Positions 45,301 to 54,186 are shown, counted from the first letter of the stretch. The stretch: DNA of 64,000 nt from Marivita sp. (GCF_020055675.1 NZ_JAIPUS010000001.1:124001-188000); one strand, 5' to 3'. The notes: generated from the sequence alone by a model not told the origin. Program-made: numbers and translations.

Positions 45301-47153
45301 TGCGAAATTTCTACCATGGCCTGATCCTGCGAGCGGGCAACCTGATCAATCCGAAATCACCGGCGCTGGGTGTGCCGCCACGCCAGCTTCGGGCGTTCAT
45401 GGCTTGGTGCCTGCGCGGCGGGTGGCGTATCGTCTGGTTCGGTGTCCTGATCTCGGTTCTGGCGGGCATCACGGAAGTCGTCTCGATGCGGCTCCTGGGG
45501 TCGGTTGTCGATGCCGTTGCCGCCACACCTTCGAACGATTTTCTCGGTGAACATGGCTGGCTGGTCTTGGCCTGCGTCCTTGTTCTGCTGGTGGCGCGCC
45601 CGCTTTTGTTTGGCGGTCTGGCGCTGACGCAATCGGTGATGATCGGTCCGAACATCGGCATGCAGACGATGGCCCGCATGTTCCGCTGGACGCTGGGCCA
45701 GTCGGTGACATTCTTCGACAATGACTTTGCCGGCCGCCTGGCGCAGAAGAAGATGCAGGCCTCGACATCCCTGACGGAAATCGTGATCGAAACGGTGAAC
45801 GCCGTGACCTTTGGACTGGCCACGGTTCTGGGCACGGCGGTCCTGGTGGGGGCGGTCAATCTGTGGATGGTGCTGGCCCTGGCGCTCTGGTTCGCGGTCT
45901 ATGTCCTGTTCCTGCGCGTCATGCTGCCGATCATCCGCACGCGTTCTGCCGCGCGGGCCGAGGCGAAGGCGCAGGTCACCGGGCAGGTCGTGGACACGAT
46001 CAGCAACATCAAGACGGTCAAGCTGTTCGCCGGAGACCGTCACGAAGACAGCAAGGCGCTGGGCGCAATGGAAGATCTGCGCCACACTGCCCTGCGCTTT
46101 GGCGAAGCGCAGACCCTGTTCCGGCTTGGCCTGATGTTCATCGCCGGTATCCTGCCCGTCGTCTTGGTGGCCATGGCCATCGCCCTGCGTGGCACCGGCG
46201 TGACACCGGGTGACGTGGCCGCTGTCGGAGCGGTGGGGATTCGCCTGTCACAGATGACCGGCTGGATCAGCTATACGATGATGGTGATCTATAGCCATCT
46301 GGGAGAGGTCGAGGACGGCATGAACACCCTCGCCCCGCCCGACCGGATCGAAGATGCGGCAGAGGCGCGCGATCTGGATGTGACCGATGGGGCAATCCGT
46401 TTCGAAACCGTATCATTTGCCTATGGCCAGCGCGATGGCGGGATCGAGAATGTCACGCTCGACATTCATCCAGGCGAAAAGCTCGCCATTGTCGGCGCGT
46501 CAGGTGCCGGCAAATCGACCCTCGTGTCTTTGCTGTTGCGGCTCTATGATACGGAAAAAGGCGCGATCAGCATCGACGGGCGGAACGTGATGCACGTCAC
46601 ACAGGAAAGCCTGCGGCGCCAGATCGGCATGGTCACGCAGGAAACCGCGATGTTCAATCGCTCCGCTCTTGACAATATCCGTTATGGACGGCCCGACGCC
46701 TCTGCCGAAGAGGTCTATGCCGCTGCCCGCAAAGCCGAGGCGCATGAGTTCATCCAGGACTTGTCCGACCATCGCGGGCGCAAGGGATACGAGGCGCATC
46801 TGGGTGAACGTGGTGTCAAGCTGTCCGGCGGTCAGCGGCAGCGCATCGCGCTCGCCCGTGCCATTCTCAAGGATGCGCCGATCCTCGTTCTGGACGAAGC
46901 GACAAGCGCGCTTGATTCCGAGGTCGAAGCCCAGATCCAGTCGGCACTGGAGCGGGTGATGCAGGGCAAGACGGTTCTTGCCATCGCGCACCGCCTGTCG
47001 ACCATCGCCAGCATGGACCGGATCATTGTCATGGATCACGGCCATATCGCCGAGATGGGGACACATGACGACCTGTTGTCCAGGAACGGTCTTTATGCGC
47101 GCTATTGGGACAGGCAATCGGGTGGCTTCATCGGCGCGAAGGCGGCAGAATAG
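45297..47153 (+). CDS. ABC transporter, fused permease-ATPase, second of a pair
   Basis: A 618-residue exporter half with the same architecture as its neighbour. Transmembrane helices cover about residues 38-330. In the ATPase domain are Walker A GASGAGKST, signature LSGGQRQRIALAR, Walker B ILVLDEATSALDSE and IAHRLSTIASMD. Both partners have intact ATPase motifs, which suggests that both sites hydrolyse ATP. Its start overlaps the preceding gene (ATGA). The two NBDs are about as similar to each other as recent paralogues. Confidence 0.93.
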   Translation: MMRNFYHGLILRAGNLINPKSPALGVPPRQLRAFMAWCLRGGWRIVWFGVLISVLAGITEVVSMRLLGSVVDAVAATPSNDFLGEHGWLVLACVLVLLVARPLLFGGLALTQSVMIGPNIGMQTMARMFRWTLGQSVTFFDNDFAGRLAQKKMQASTSLTEIVIETVNAVTFGLATVLGTAVLVGAVNLWMVLALALWFAVYVLFLRVMLPIIRTRSAARAEAKAQVTGQVVDTISNIKTVKLFAGDRHEDSKALGAMEDLRHTALRFGEAQTLFRLGLMFIAGILPVVLVAMAIALRGTGVTPGDVAAVGAVGIRLSQMTGWISYTMMVIYSHLGEVEDGMNTLAPPDRIEDAAEARDLDVTDGAIRFETVSFAYGQRDGGIENVTLDIHPGEKLAIVGASGAGKSTLVSLLLRLYDTEKGAISIDGRNVMHVTQESLRRQIGMVTQETAMFNRSALDNIRYGRPDASAEEVYAAARKAEAHEFIQDLSDHRGRKGYEAHLGERGVKLSGGQRQRIALARAILKDAPILVLDEATSALDSEVEAQIQSALERVMQGKTVLAIAHRLSTIASMDRIIVMDHGHIAEMGTHDDLLSRNGLYARYWDRQSGGFIGAKAAE

Positions 47154-47192
47154 ATCTCGACCCCCGCCCCGCGCTGAGGCACAAGCCGCATC

Positions 47193-48413
47193 ATGACAAC
47201 AGTAACGATCAAGCGCCTGGGCCATCTTGGTGACGGCATCGCCGACGGCCCGGTCTATGTGCCTGCCGCGCTTCCCGGTGAAGTGGTGAGCGGAACCCTA
47301 GTTGGCGATCACCTGCGCGACCCCAAGATCGATACGCCGTCCGGGCACCGGGTCAAACCGCCCTGCCAACATGCCAAATCCTGTGGCGGGTGCCAATTGC
47401 AGCACGCGGCGGATGCGTTCGTGTCCGACTGGAAGCGAGACGTGGTGCGACAGGCGCTCGCCGCGCATGGCATCGCGATTGATCTGCCGGCCCCGATCAC
47501 CTCGCCGCCGCAGTCGCGCCGCCGCGCCACCTTTTCGGTGCGCCGCACCAAGAAAGGCGCGCTGGCCGGGTTTCACATGAAAGCGTCGGATACGATCATC
47601 GCGGTGACGAATTGCCAATTGGTGCATCCCGATTTGACAGCCGCCCTCCCGATGGTCGAGGCGCTGGGCATGTTGGGCGCGTCGCGCAAAGGCGAAATGT
47701 CGGTGCGTCTCACGCGGACCGATACCGGGCTGGACGTCGCGGTCTCCGGTGGCAAACCGATGGATATAGATCTGCACCAGGCGCTCGCCGGTCTGGCGCG
47801 GGAATACGATCTGGCCCGCATCTCGTGGGAGGGCGAGATTGCCCTGCAACGCCGCGCGCCGGTACTGCGGATTGGCCCGGCGGATGTCACAGTGCCGCCC
47901 GGTGCGTTCCTGCAAGCCACCCAACACGGCGAAACCGCGCTGATCACCGCGGTTGTTCAGGCTCTGACAGGGGCAAAACGCATCGTGGACCTGTTTTCGG
48001 GCTGCGGCACCTTTGCGCTGCCACTGGCGCAAAATGCCATGGTGCATGCCGTCGAAGGCGACCGCGACATGACCAATGCGCTGGACCAGGCCTGGCGCAA
48101 CACAGCCGGTCTCAAGCGTATCACCCACGAGCCGCGCGACCTGTTTCGCAACCCTGTCCTGGCCGAGGACCTGGTGCGGTTCGACGCGGCCGTGATCGAT
48201 CCGCCACGGGCCGGGGCCGGGGCCCAAGTGGCAGAGTTGGCACAGGCGCGGATTCCGCGGATTGCCCATGTGTCCTGCAACCCGGCGACCTTTGCGCGGG
48301 ATTGTGCGACCCTGATCCGCGCGGGATACAGCCTTGATTGGGTAAGAGTGGTTGACCAGTTTCGATGGTCCACCCATGTGGAACTCGTGGCGCTGTTGCG
48401 TCTCGACGGATAA
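47193..48413 (+). CDS. RlmD/RumA-type 23S rRNA (uracil-5-)-methyltransferase
   Basis: A 406-residue SAM-dependent RNA m5U methyltransferase of the TrmA/RumA family. An N-terminal TRAM-like domain contains TIKRLGHLGDGIADG. The iron-sulfur motif CQHAKSCGGCQ (about residues 58-68) is completed by a cysteine further on. The SAM domain has VDLFSGCGTFALPLA. The catalytic cysteine and base are in HVSCNPATFARDC. The exact target uridine is not predicted here. It stands between the ABC pair and the sodium-channel gene. Confidence 0.9.
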   Translation: MTTVTIKRLGHLGDGIADGPVYVPAALPGEVVSGTLVGDHLRDPKIDTPSGHRVKPPCQHAKSCGGCQLQHAADAFVSDWKRDVVRQALAAHGIAIDLPAPITSPPQSRRRATFSVRRTKKGALAGFHMKASDTIIAVTNCQLVHPDLTAALPMVEALGMLGASRKGEMSVRLTRTDTGLDVAVSGGKPMDIDLHQALAGLAREYDLARISWEGEIALQRRAPVLRIGPADVTVPPGAFLQATQHGETALITAVVQALTGAKRIVDLFSGCGTFALPLAQNAMVHAVEGDRDMTNALDQAWRNTAGLKRITHEPRDLFRNPVLAEDLVRFDAAVIDPPRAGAGAQVAELAQARIPRIAHVSCNPATFARDCATLIRAGYSLDWVRVVDQFRWSTHVELVALLRLDG

Positions 48414-48424
48414 GAGGCAACGCA

Positions 48425-49189
48425 ATGCGCAGCACGGTCGCGGACTTCATTGAACAAGGCTGGGTCACGAATTTCATCATCGGTGTGATCCTGTTCAACG
48501 CCATTCTTCTGGGCCTTGAAACATCGGATCAGGCGATGGCGGTGGCGGGACCGCTGATCCTCGCCCTCGATACCCTGTGCCTGTTCATCTTCGTCGTGGA
48601 AATCGCGCTCAAGATATTTGCGCATGGCTGGCGCTTTTTCCGCAGCGGCTGGAACCTTTTCGATTTCTTCATCGTCGGCATTGCCCTTGTGCCTGCAAGC
48701 CAGGGGTTCTCGGTGTTGCGGGCCCTGCGAATCCTGCGTGTGCTGCGCGTGATCTCGACGGCCCCGCGGCTGAGACGGGTGGTGGAAGGATTCGTCACCG
48801 CGCTTCCGGGCATGGGCAGCGTATTTCTCCTGATGGCGCTGATCTTCTATATCGCGTCGGTGATGGCGACCAAGCTGTTCGGTGATGCCTTTCCCGCTTG
48901 GTTCGGCGACCTTGGAAAGTCCGGCTATTCCCTGTTCCAGATCATGACGCTGGAATCCTGGTCCATGGGCATCGTGCGCCCGGTGATGGAGGTATTCCCC
49001 TGGGCGTGGGCGTTCTTTGTGCCGTTCATCATGGTCACGACCTTTGCTGTCGTGAACCTTCTGGTCGGCCTGATCGTGAATTCGATGCAGGACGCGCATG
49101 CCGAGGAATCGAACGAGCGCACGGATGCCTACCGCGACGAGGTGCTGGCCCGGCTCGAGGCGATTGAAAAACGCCTGAACGAGCGATGA
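48425..49189 (+). CDS. Voltage-gated sodium channel (NavBac/NaChBac type)
   Basis: A 254-residue single-repeat ion channel. S1-S3 are hydrophobic with acidic residues. S4 has the arginine ladder LRALRILRVLRVISTAPRLRR (about residues 97-120). S5, pore helix and S6 follow, and the selectivity filter is TLESWSM (residues about 175-181), the filter of NaChBac-like sodium channels. A C-terminal charged coiled coil supports tetramerisation. I chose the ATG at 48425, 11 bp after the methyltransferase stop. In alkaliphiles and marine bacteria such channels have been linked to pH homeostasis, motility and chemotaxis; the role here is inferred. Confidence 0.95.
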   Translation: MRSTVADFIEQGWVTNFIIGVILFNAILLGLETSDQAMAVAGPLILALDTLCLFIFVVEIALKIFAHGWRFFRSGWNLFDFFIVGIALVPASQGFSVLRALRILRVLRVISTAPRLRRVVEGFVTALPGMGSVFLLMALIFYIASVMATKLFGDAFPAWFGDLGKSGYSLFQIMTLESWSMGIVRPVMEVFPWAWAFFVPFIMVTTFAVVNLLVGLIVNSMQDAHAEESNERTDAYRDEVLARLEAIEKRLNER

Positions 49190-49260
49190 CATCACGCTTT
49201 TGTTTGTCGCCTCCGCAACAATTCGTGTAGCGTGGGGCAAAACAAACGAGCAGCTTTTTC

Positions 49261-49746
49261 ATGTTACGAATTCTGTGCCTTCTGGCCTTGGCGCTTGGGC
49301 TCACCGCCTGTGGCAAGTTTCCGACCTATGATGGTCCCGAAGTGACCCGCGTGATCGTGCAAAAGGCGGATCGCAAGATGCACCTGCTGCATCATAACGC
49401 GATCCTGAAGACCTATGACGTCGGTCTCGGCTTTGCCCCCAATGGCCACAAGCAAGTCGAAGGGGACGGCAAAACCCCCGAAGGGGATTACCTGATCGAC
49501 CGTCGCAACCCGAACAGCAGCTTCTACCTGTCGATCGGGATCGACTATCCGCGCCCCCGCGACATCGAATATGCCCGGTCCATGGGCAAATCGCCGGGCG
49601 GCGATATTTTCATTCATGGCCGGCCCTGGAAATACCGCAAGGGTGGGCGGGATTGGACATGGGGGTGCATTGCCGTGACCAACCGGGAGATGCGCGAGAT
49701 TTACGCGATGGTGAAAAACGGCACGCCGATCACGATCAACCCGTAG
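49261..49746 (+). CDS. L,D-transpeptidase (YkuD) lipoprotein
   Basis: A 161-residue envelope protein. Signal peptide plus lipobox (LGLTAC, cysteine about residue 17) predict a lipoprotein. The YkuD domain ends with the catalytic motif HGRPWKYRKGGRDWTWGC (His at about 120, Cys at about 137). Such enzymes make 3-3 peptidoglycan cross-links or attach proteins. It is followed by a convergent CAP-domain lipoprotein, then a second YkuD gene. Confidence 0.9.
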   Translation: MLRILCLLALALGLTACGKFPTYDGPEVTRVIVQKADRKMHLLHHNAILKTYDVGLGFAPNGHKQVEGDGKTPEGDYLIDRRNPNSSFYLSIGIDYPRPRDIEYARSMGKSPGGDIFIHGRPWKYRKGGRDWTWGCIAVTNREMREIYAMVKNGTPITINP

Positions 49747-49761
49747 GGTCCAGACCGCAGA

Positions 49762-50316
49762 TCAGGATGGCGCGTTCATCGGGGTGAACCCGCTTTCGTC
49801 CGGCGAGCCAAGCACAAGGTTCCACCAAATCTTGCCATTGGATTCCTGGAACCAGGCAAAGCCCATGTCCCGCGCCGATGGATCGAGTATCACGGTGCGC
49901 GTGTTGTTGGCTTCCATCCAGGCGCCCAGTGTCTCAAGCTCGGTCTCATAGGTTTCCGAGATCGCTTCACCGACAAGCCGGCCGGTGTAGCCGGCGCGTT
50001 GAACCCGGTCGATCGGTGACGACCCGTCCGACCCGAAATGCCAAGGGCGGTTCTGCACGCTCATGTCACGGGAATGGGTCGCCGCGGCGGCAGTCAACCG
50101 GGCATTGAGTTCGAGCGCCGGTGCGCCGGACGCTTGCCGCAGCGCGTTGATCGCGTCGAGCATACGGAACTGGACGCGCGCGGTATCACCCGAGCGGATG
50201 CGATAGACCTTGGGCAGCGGCTTTCCGTCGGGGCCAAGCTGTGGGGGCGCGGGCGCGGTTGCGCACGCGGTCAAGGCAAATCCCGCAATCCCCAACAAGA
50301 ACGTCGAACACTTCAT
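49762..50316 (-). CDS. CAP/SCP-domain lipoprotein
   Basis: A 184-residue exported protein. Signal peptide with lipobox ALTAC (cysteine about residue 18), then a Pro-rich linker. The CAP (SCP/PR-1) domain (about 45-184) has INALRQASGAPAL, AATHSRDMSVQNRPWHFGSDG and VGEAISETYETELE, with a late WWNLVLG. CAP proteins in bacteria are secreted and of varied or unknown function. It is convergent with the first YkuD gene and divergent from the second. Confidence 0.88.
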   Translation of the reverse strand: MKCSTFLLGIAGFALTACATAPAPPQLGPDGKPLPKVYRIRSGDTARVQFRMLDAINALRQASGAPALELNARLTAAAATHSRDMSVQNRPWHFGSDGSSPIDRVQRAGYTGRLVGEAISETYETELETLGAWMEANNTRTVILDPSARDMGFAWFQESNGKIWWNLVLGSPDESGFTPMNAPS

Positions 50317-50488
50317 TTCCAGCCACCCACTCCTGATCCTGCACGGGCTTATCCGCAGACATGGGTGGGATCAAACACACAAAACCGCGATTTGCCGAAA
50401 TGACATTCCTTTGAATTGCGACTGAGGCATTCACGCCATATGCTAATCACGTTGAATCACGATATTTCCAATACGAGGGGCCACAGAG

Positions 50489-51088
50489 ATGGCAAATTCA
50501 CCGCGCTTTCCCGTGAACCGTCGCAGCTTTCTGGCTGGATCGGCTGCGATGATCGCAACGCCCGCGATTGCGCAGGATGTTAATGACGGGTCCACGGTCG
50601 AGATCGAGAGCGATATCACCTCGAACGTGCGCCGCAATATTTCGAGCTTCCGCACATTGGATTGGCGCCCGTATTTCAGCGACCTAAACAATGGCGCGAT
50701 CCTGGTCGATATCGATTCGCGCGCCCTGCACTATTGGCAGGAAAATGGGAATTACCGGCTGTACCCATCCTCTGTCCCGTTGACAGACGATCTGACGCGC
50801 CGCGGCCGCACCAAGGTGACGTTCAAGGATCCCGAACCCGACTGGCGCCCGACGCCCTCGATGAAAGAACGGAACCCCGAGTGGCCGGATTACGTGCCTC
50901 CCGGTCCGGACAACCCCTTGGGCACCCGCGCGCTACATCTCAGCTGGACCTATTATCGCATCCACGGCACGCATGACACGCGCAAGATCGGACGGCGATC
51001 GTCCAATGGCTGCATCGGTTTGTACAACGAACATATCGAGGAACTTTACGGGCTGGCAGAAGTGGGCACTCAGGTGTTGCTAATTTGA
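50489..51088 (+). CDS. L,D-transpeptidase (YkuD) with Tat-like signal
   Basis: A 199-residue exported protein. The N-terminus FPVNRRSFLAGSAAMIATPAIA is a Tat-type signal with twin arginines. The YkuD domain (about residues 60-199) has IHGTHDTRKIGRRSSNGCIGLYN, matching HGT...S..GC with Cys as the nucleophile. Known relatives are ErfK-type transpeptidases. It is divergent from the CAP lipoprotein across about 170 bp, and precedes the small-protein gene. Confidence 0.9.
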   Translation: MANSPRFPVNRRSFLAGSAAMIATPAIAQDVNDGSTVEIESDITSNVRRNISSFRTLDWRPYFSDLNNGAILVDIDSRALHYWQENGNYRLYPSSVPLTDDLTRRGRTKVTFKDPEPDWRPTPSMKERNPEWPDYVPPGPDNPLGTRALHLSWTYYRIHGTHDTRKIGRRSSNGCIGLYNEHIEELYGLAEVGTQVLLI

Positions 51089-51237
51089 CGACATCACGTC
51101 GAGGTTGGAAAGTTGTGCAAGAAGATAGATTTGCATTTGCCATGATAAGCTGGTTAGACAGTTTTACGAGGTAAGTCTTGGGTGCTTGTCGCGTGTCACT
51201 TCTATGTGCACCGACTTGCGAATATCTGGAGGTTAAT

Positions 51238-51429
51238 ATGAAGAAACTCGTTCTCGCCGCTGCGTTCGCCGGTGCTGCTTCGACAGCAATGGCCGGTTCT
51301 TACGCAAAAGACGACGTGGTCATGGAGCCGGTTGTTGTTGTTGAAGAAGCACAGCAAAGCTCCTCGTCCGCAGGTCTTATCATCCCGCTGGTCGTGATCG
51401 CCCTGCTGGCTGCAGCAGCTTCCGACTGA
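51238..51429 (+). CDS. Small exported and membrane-anchored protein, unknown function
   Basis: A 63-residue protein. Signal peptide MKKLVLAAAFAGAASTAMA is followed by a short acidic segment (KDDVVMEPVVVVEE), a Gln-Gln-Ser-Ser-Ser-Ser linker and a C-terminal hydrophobic helix (residues about 44-62, ending in AAAASD). A strong Shine-Dalgarno (GGAGG, 51228-51232) and a terminator directly after the gene show that it is a real, highly expressed unit. It stands alone between a YkuD gene and the convergent hemH. No family is recognised by eye. Confidence 0.8.
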   Translation: MKKLVLAAAFAGAASTAMAGSYAKDDVVMEPVVVVEEAQQSSSSAGLIIPLVVIALLAAAASD

Positions 51430-51454
51430 TCCACATCGGATGAACAGAATAGAA

Positions 51455-51485
51455 AAAGGCGGTGTGCAAACACCGCCTTTTTTTG
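51455..51485. terminator. Bidirectional terminator between the 63-residue gene and hemH
   Basis: A stem AAAGGCGGTG (51455-51464) / CACCGCCTTT (51471-51480) with a 6-nt loop and eight T (51478-51485) on the plus strand. The plus strand also has five A before it, so the mirror-image transcript reads a U-run too. It can end transcription of both the small gene (26 bp upstream) and hemH (28 bp away). Confidence 0.85.
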
Positions 51486-51513
51486 TTCCGGGACCGGGGT
51501 ATCCGGTCAGACG

Positions 51514-52578
51514 TCAATCAAGCCATCCGGTCATGTTCTCTTCGACGACCGCCGCGAGAGCCTTGATATGGGCCTCGTCATCATTGAGACACGGGATATA
51601 GGTGAAATGCTCGCCGCCCGCCTCTTCGAAACTCTCCTTGATCTCTTCGTTGATCTCTTCGAGCGTTTCGATGCAATCCGCTGAAAACGCGGGGGCACAT
51701 ACGGCGATGTTCTTTTTCCCGTCCTCTTCGGCCAGCCGTGCCACCTCTTCCACCGTATAGGGCTTGAGCCACTCTTCCGGACCGAATTTCGACTGGAACG
51801 TGGTGGTGATTTCCGTGTCCTCCCACCCCAGTCGCTCCTTCAGCAAGCGCGTGGTTTTCTGGCACTGGCAGTGGTACGGGTCGCCTTCCAGGAGGTATCG
51901 CTTGGGAACCCCATGGTAGGAACACACAAGGATATCGGGCCGCGTGTCGAGCTTGTCATAGGCCCGTTCGATGGATTGCGCGAGTGCTTCGATATACTTG
52001 GGGTGCTGGAAATAGGGCTCGACGGTGCGCACCGTGGGTTGCCACTTTTCGTCCATCAAGGCGCGGAAAAACTGGTCATTCGCGGTTGCGGATGTCGCCC
52101 CCGCATAATGCGGATAGAGCGGGAAAAACAGGATTTTCCGGCACCCCGCCTCGATCATGTTGCGGACCTTTGATTTCGTCGATGGATTTCCGTAGCGCAT
52201 GCAGAAATCCACCATGACCTGATCGCCGTAGCGGTCCTGCATCGCCTTGCTCATCTTGGCGGTCTGGTCCTTGGTGATCGTCATGAGGGGGCTTTCGCCC
52301 TGCTCTTCGTTCCAGATCGACTTGTAGGCCTCACCCGAGCTGAACGGCCGCTTGGTCAGAATGATCAACTGCAAGAGCGGTTGCCAGAGCCATGGACTGT
52401 AGTCGATCACACGACGATCCGACAGGAATTCATTCAGATACCGCCGCATCGACCAGTAGTCATAGTTGTCCGGCGTGCCAAGATTGGCCAGGAGAACACC
52501 CACTTTCTCGGCCGGGATCTTGGGGTGGTCCGCCGGGGCGTGGGTGGGGCGTTGTGCTGTTTTCGTTGCATCCAACAT
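51514..52578 (-). CDS. hemH: Ferrochelatase HemH
   Basis: Last step of heme synthesis; inserts Fe2+ into protoporphyrin IX. The protein has 354 residues with the family core LLANLGTPDNYDYWSMRRYLNEFL (about 29-52), MRYGNPS and the active-site region CSYHGVPKRYLLEGDPYHCQC with the conserved histidine. A cysteine-containing C-terminus (VCAPAFSADCIETLEEI) follows. It competes with the Mg-chelatase for protoporphyrin. A weak inverted repeat (GTTTAGCGGGCTAAC, 52597-52611) lies just upstream; I could not tie it to a known regulator. Confidence 0.97.
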   Translation of the reverse strand: MLDATKTAQRPTHAPADHPKIPAEKVGVLLANLGTPDNYDYWSMRRYLNEFLSDRRVIDYSPWLWQPLLQLIILTKRPFSSGEAYKSIWNEEQGESPLMTITKDQTAKMSKAMQDRYGDQVMVDFCMRYGNPSTKSKVRNMIEAGCRKILFFPLYPHYAGATSATANDQFFRALMDEKWQPTVRTVEPYFQHPKYIEALAQSIERAYDKLDTRPDILVCSYHGVPKRYLLEGDPYHCQCQKTTRLLKERLGWEDTEITTTFQSKFGPEEWLKPYTVEEVARLAEEDGKKNIAVCAPAFSADCIETLEEINEEIKESFEEAGGEHFTYIPCLNDDEAHIKALAAVVEENMTGWLD

Positions 52579-52633
52579 CGGGCCTGAATCCTTGAACAGT
52601 TTAGCGGGCTAACTAACCTCTCCAGAGGTCAGG

Positions 52634-53455
52634 TCAATCTTTCACCGGCGTTTCCACCGCGTTGAGCGCATCAGCAAGCCGCTGCGACGCGGATCCGGGG
52701 CGCAATGGCTGTGGTTGCGACGCATCCGGGGCCCAGCCCGTCAGGGTCATGATCTCGAAGGTGGCAGTCACCCGCCCGGCCTGATCCGAATATGTATCGG
52801 CATAAAGCGCCATCGCCTTGGCCAGCACGTCCCGCCGTGTGAAATTTCGGACGCGCGCGGCCAGCGCGTTGCTTTCCCCCATCGCGCGCAGATCGCGCAT
52901 CAGGTGCATCGGCGTCTCGTAGCTCGTGGTCAGAACCGCGCTGTCCGCGACCGGCAGGGCAAACCCGGCGCGCTGCAACAAGGCGCCCAGATCGCGGATA
53001 TCCGCCATCGGCGCGACGCGGGGCGACAACCCGCCCGTCACCGCGATTTCCGCCTGCCCCATTGCCGCGCGCAATTCCCAAAGCGTCTGCCCGCCCAGCG
53101 TCAGAACCAGCATCAGACCATCGGGTTGAAGCGCCCGCCGACACTGGATCAACTGCCCGACGGGATCATTTGCCCAGTGCAGCGCCATGGCATGGATCAC
53201 AAGGTCATGCGCAGCCTGTTCGAGGTCGAGAACCTCGGTATCTGCCACCAGCCGCGCCCCGGGAAAGCTGTCCTGCCAGATATGGGCAAATGGTGTGACG
53301 ATCGCAGGCGATTGAAAGGATTTGTTAACGAACGACAGGCGATCCTGCACGTCGGCCCGCGCCTCTTCGTGCAGGAACAGCGCAGCGTCGGCGCGCGCCC
53401 GCGCCCGGTATCGGGCCAGCGCATCGCAGTCTGTCAGGATAGGAGTTTCGGACAT
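52634..53455 (-). CDS. SAM-dependent methyltransferase (BioC/NDUFAF5-like)
   Basis: A 273-residue class I methyltransferase-like protein. The sequence PILTDCDALARYRARARADAALFLHEEARADVQDRL is similar to NDUFAF5-type assembly factors, and LVIHAMALHWANDPVGQLIQCRRALQPDG corresponds to motif III-IV. A clear glycine motif I is weak here (PAIVTPFAHIWQDSFP). In mitochondria the family member hydroxylates or modifies complex I. The chosen ATG at 53455 lies 2 bp from the divergent comF GTG start. Confidence 0.8.
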   Translation of the reverse strand: MSETPILTDCDALARYRARARADAALFLHEEARADVQDRLSFVNKSFQSPAIVTPFAHIWQDSFPGARLVADTEVLDLEQAAHDLVIHAMALHWANDPVGQLIQCRRALQPDGLMLVLTLGGQTLWELRAAMGQAEIAVTGGLSPRVAPMADIRDLGALLQRAGFALPVADSAVLTTSYETPMHLMRDLRAMGESNALAARVRNFTRRDVLAKAMALYADTYSDQAGRVTATFEIMTLTGWAPDASQPQPLRPGSASQRLADALNAVETPVKD

Positions 53456-53457
53456 GG

Positions 53458-54186
53458 GTGCCAGATAGGATGCTGCGGACCGGATTGCAAACCGCGCTGC
53501 GCATGGTCTACCCGCCGCGCTGCCTTGCCTGTGGCGGGTTGGTCGAACAGGACAACGGCCTGTGCGCATCCTGTTTCACACAGACACCGTTCATCACGGG
53601 GCTGGTCTGCGATTTATGCGGTATTCCCCTGCCCGGCCAATCGGACGAGGCGGTTCACTGCGATTCCTGTCTGTCGATGGCCCGTCCCTGGACCCGGGGT
53701 CGCGCCGCGCTGAGGTATGAAAGCGTTGGCCGCCGCCTTGTTCTCGCCCTCAAGCATGGGGACCGGCATGATATCGTCGGTACGGCCGCGGACTGGATGG
53801 CGCAGGCGGTGCCGCAATCCTTGCCCGATGACACCGTTGTGATTCCCGTGCCTTTGCACCTTACCCGTCTGCTGCGCAGGCGGTTCAACCAATCCGCGCT
53901 TCTGGCGCAGGCGGTCGCGCGACGGCTCGGCCTCGATTACATGCCCGACGCCCTGAACCGCACCCGGCGCACCGAATCGCTGAACGGTAAATCCCGCGAT
54001 GCGCGGTATTGCGAGCTGTCGGACTCGATCACGGCCAATCCGCGCCGAGTGCAGAAACTGTGCGGCAGGCCGGTTCTGCTGGTCGATGACGTGATGACCT
54101 CCGGGGCCACGGTTTCGGCCTGCGCCACCGCGTGCCACGCGGCACAGAGCGGGGAGGTCACCGTTCTGGTCCTGGCCCGCGTTTAG
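53458..54186 (+). CDS. comF: ComF-type phosphoribosyltransferase family protein
   Basis: A 242-residue double-zinc-ribbon plus phosphoribosyltransferase protein. N-terminal cysteines (CLACGG, CASC, CDLCG, CDSC) at about residues 22-69 fit zinc binding. The PRPP-binding motif VLLVDDVMTSGATV is at about 201-214. ComF supports DNA uptake in competent bacteria. Start GTG at 53458 by overlap with the AGGAG region; ATG at 53470 is an alternative. It is divergent from the methyltransferase with only 2 bp between start codons. Confidence 0.9.
   Translation: MPDRMLRTGLQTALRMVYPPRCLACGGLVEQDNGLCASCFTQTPFITGLVCDLCGIPLPGQSDEAVHCDSCLSMARPWTRGRAALRYESVGRRLVLALKHGDRHDIVGTAADWMAQAVPQSLPDDTVVIPVPLHLTRLLRRRFNQSALLAQAVARRLGLDYMPDALNRTRRTESLNGKSRDARYCELSDSITANPRRVQKLCGRPVLLVDDVMTSGATVSACATACHAAQSGEVTVLVLARV

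Noticed and set aside
47298-49240. Long minus-strand open frames across the RlmD-type and sodium-channel genes.
   Set aside because: Shadows of genes with clear motifs on the plus strand; no recognisable domain in the shadow frames.
52579-52633. FNR-type (TTGAT-N4-ATCAA) site upstream of hemH.
   Set aside because: No match was found here or in the other intergenic regions I read; only a weak inverted repeat of unknown meaning is present.
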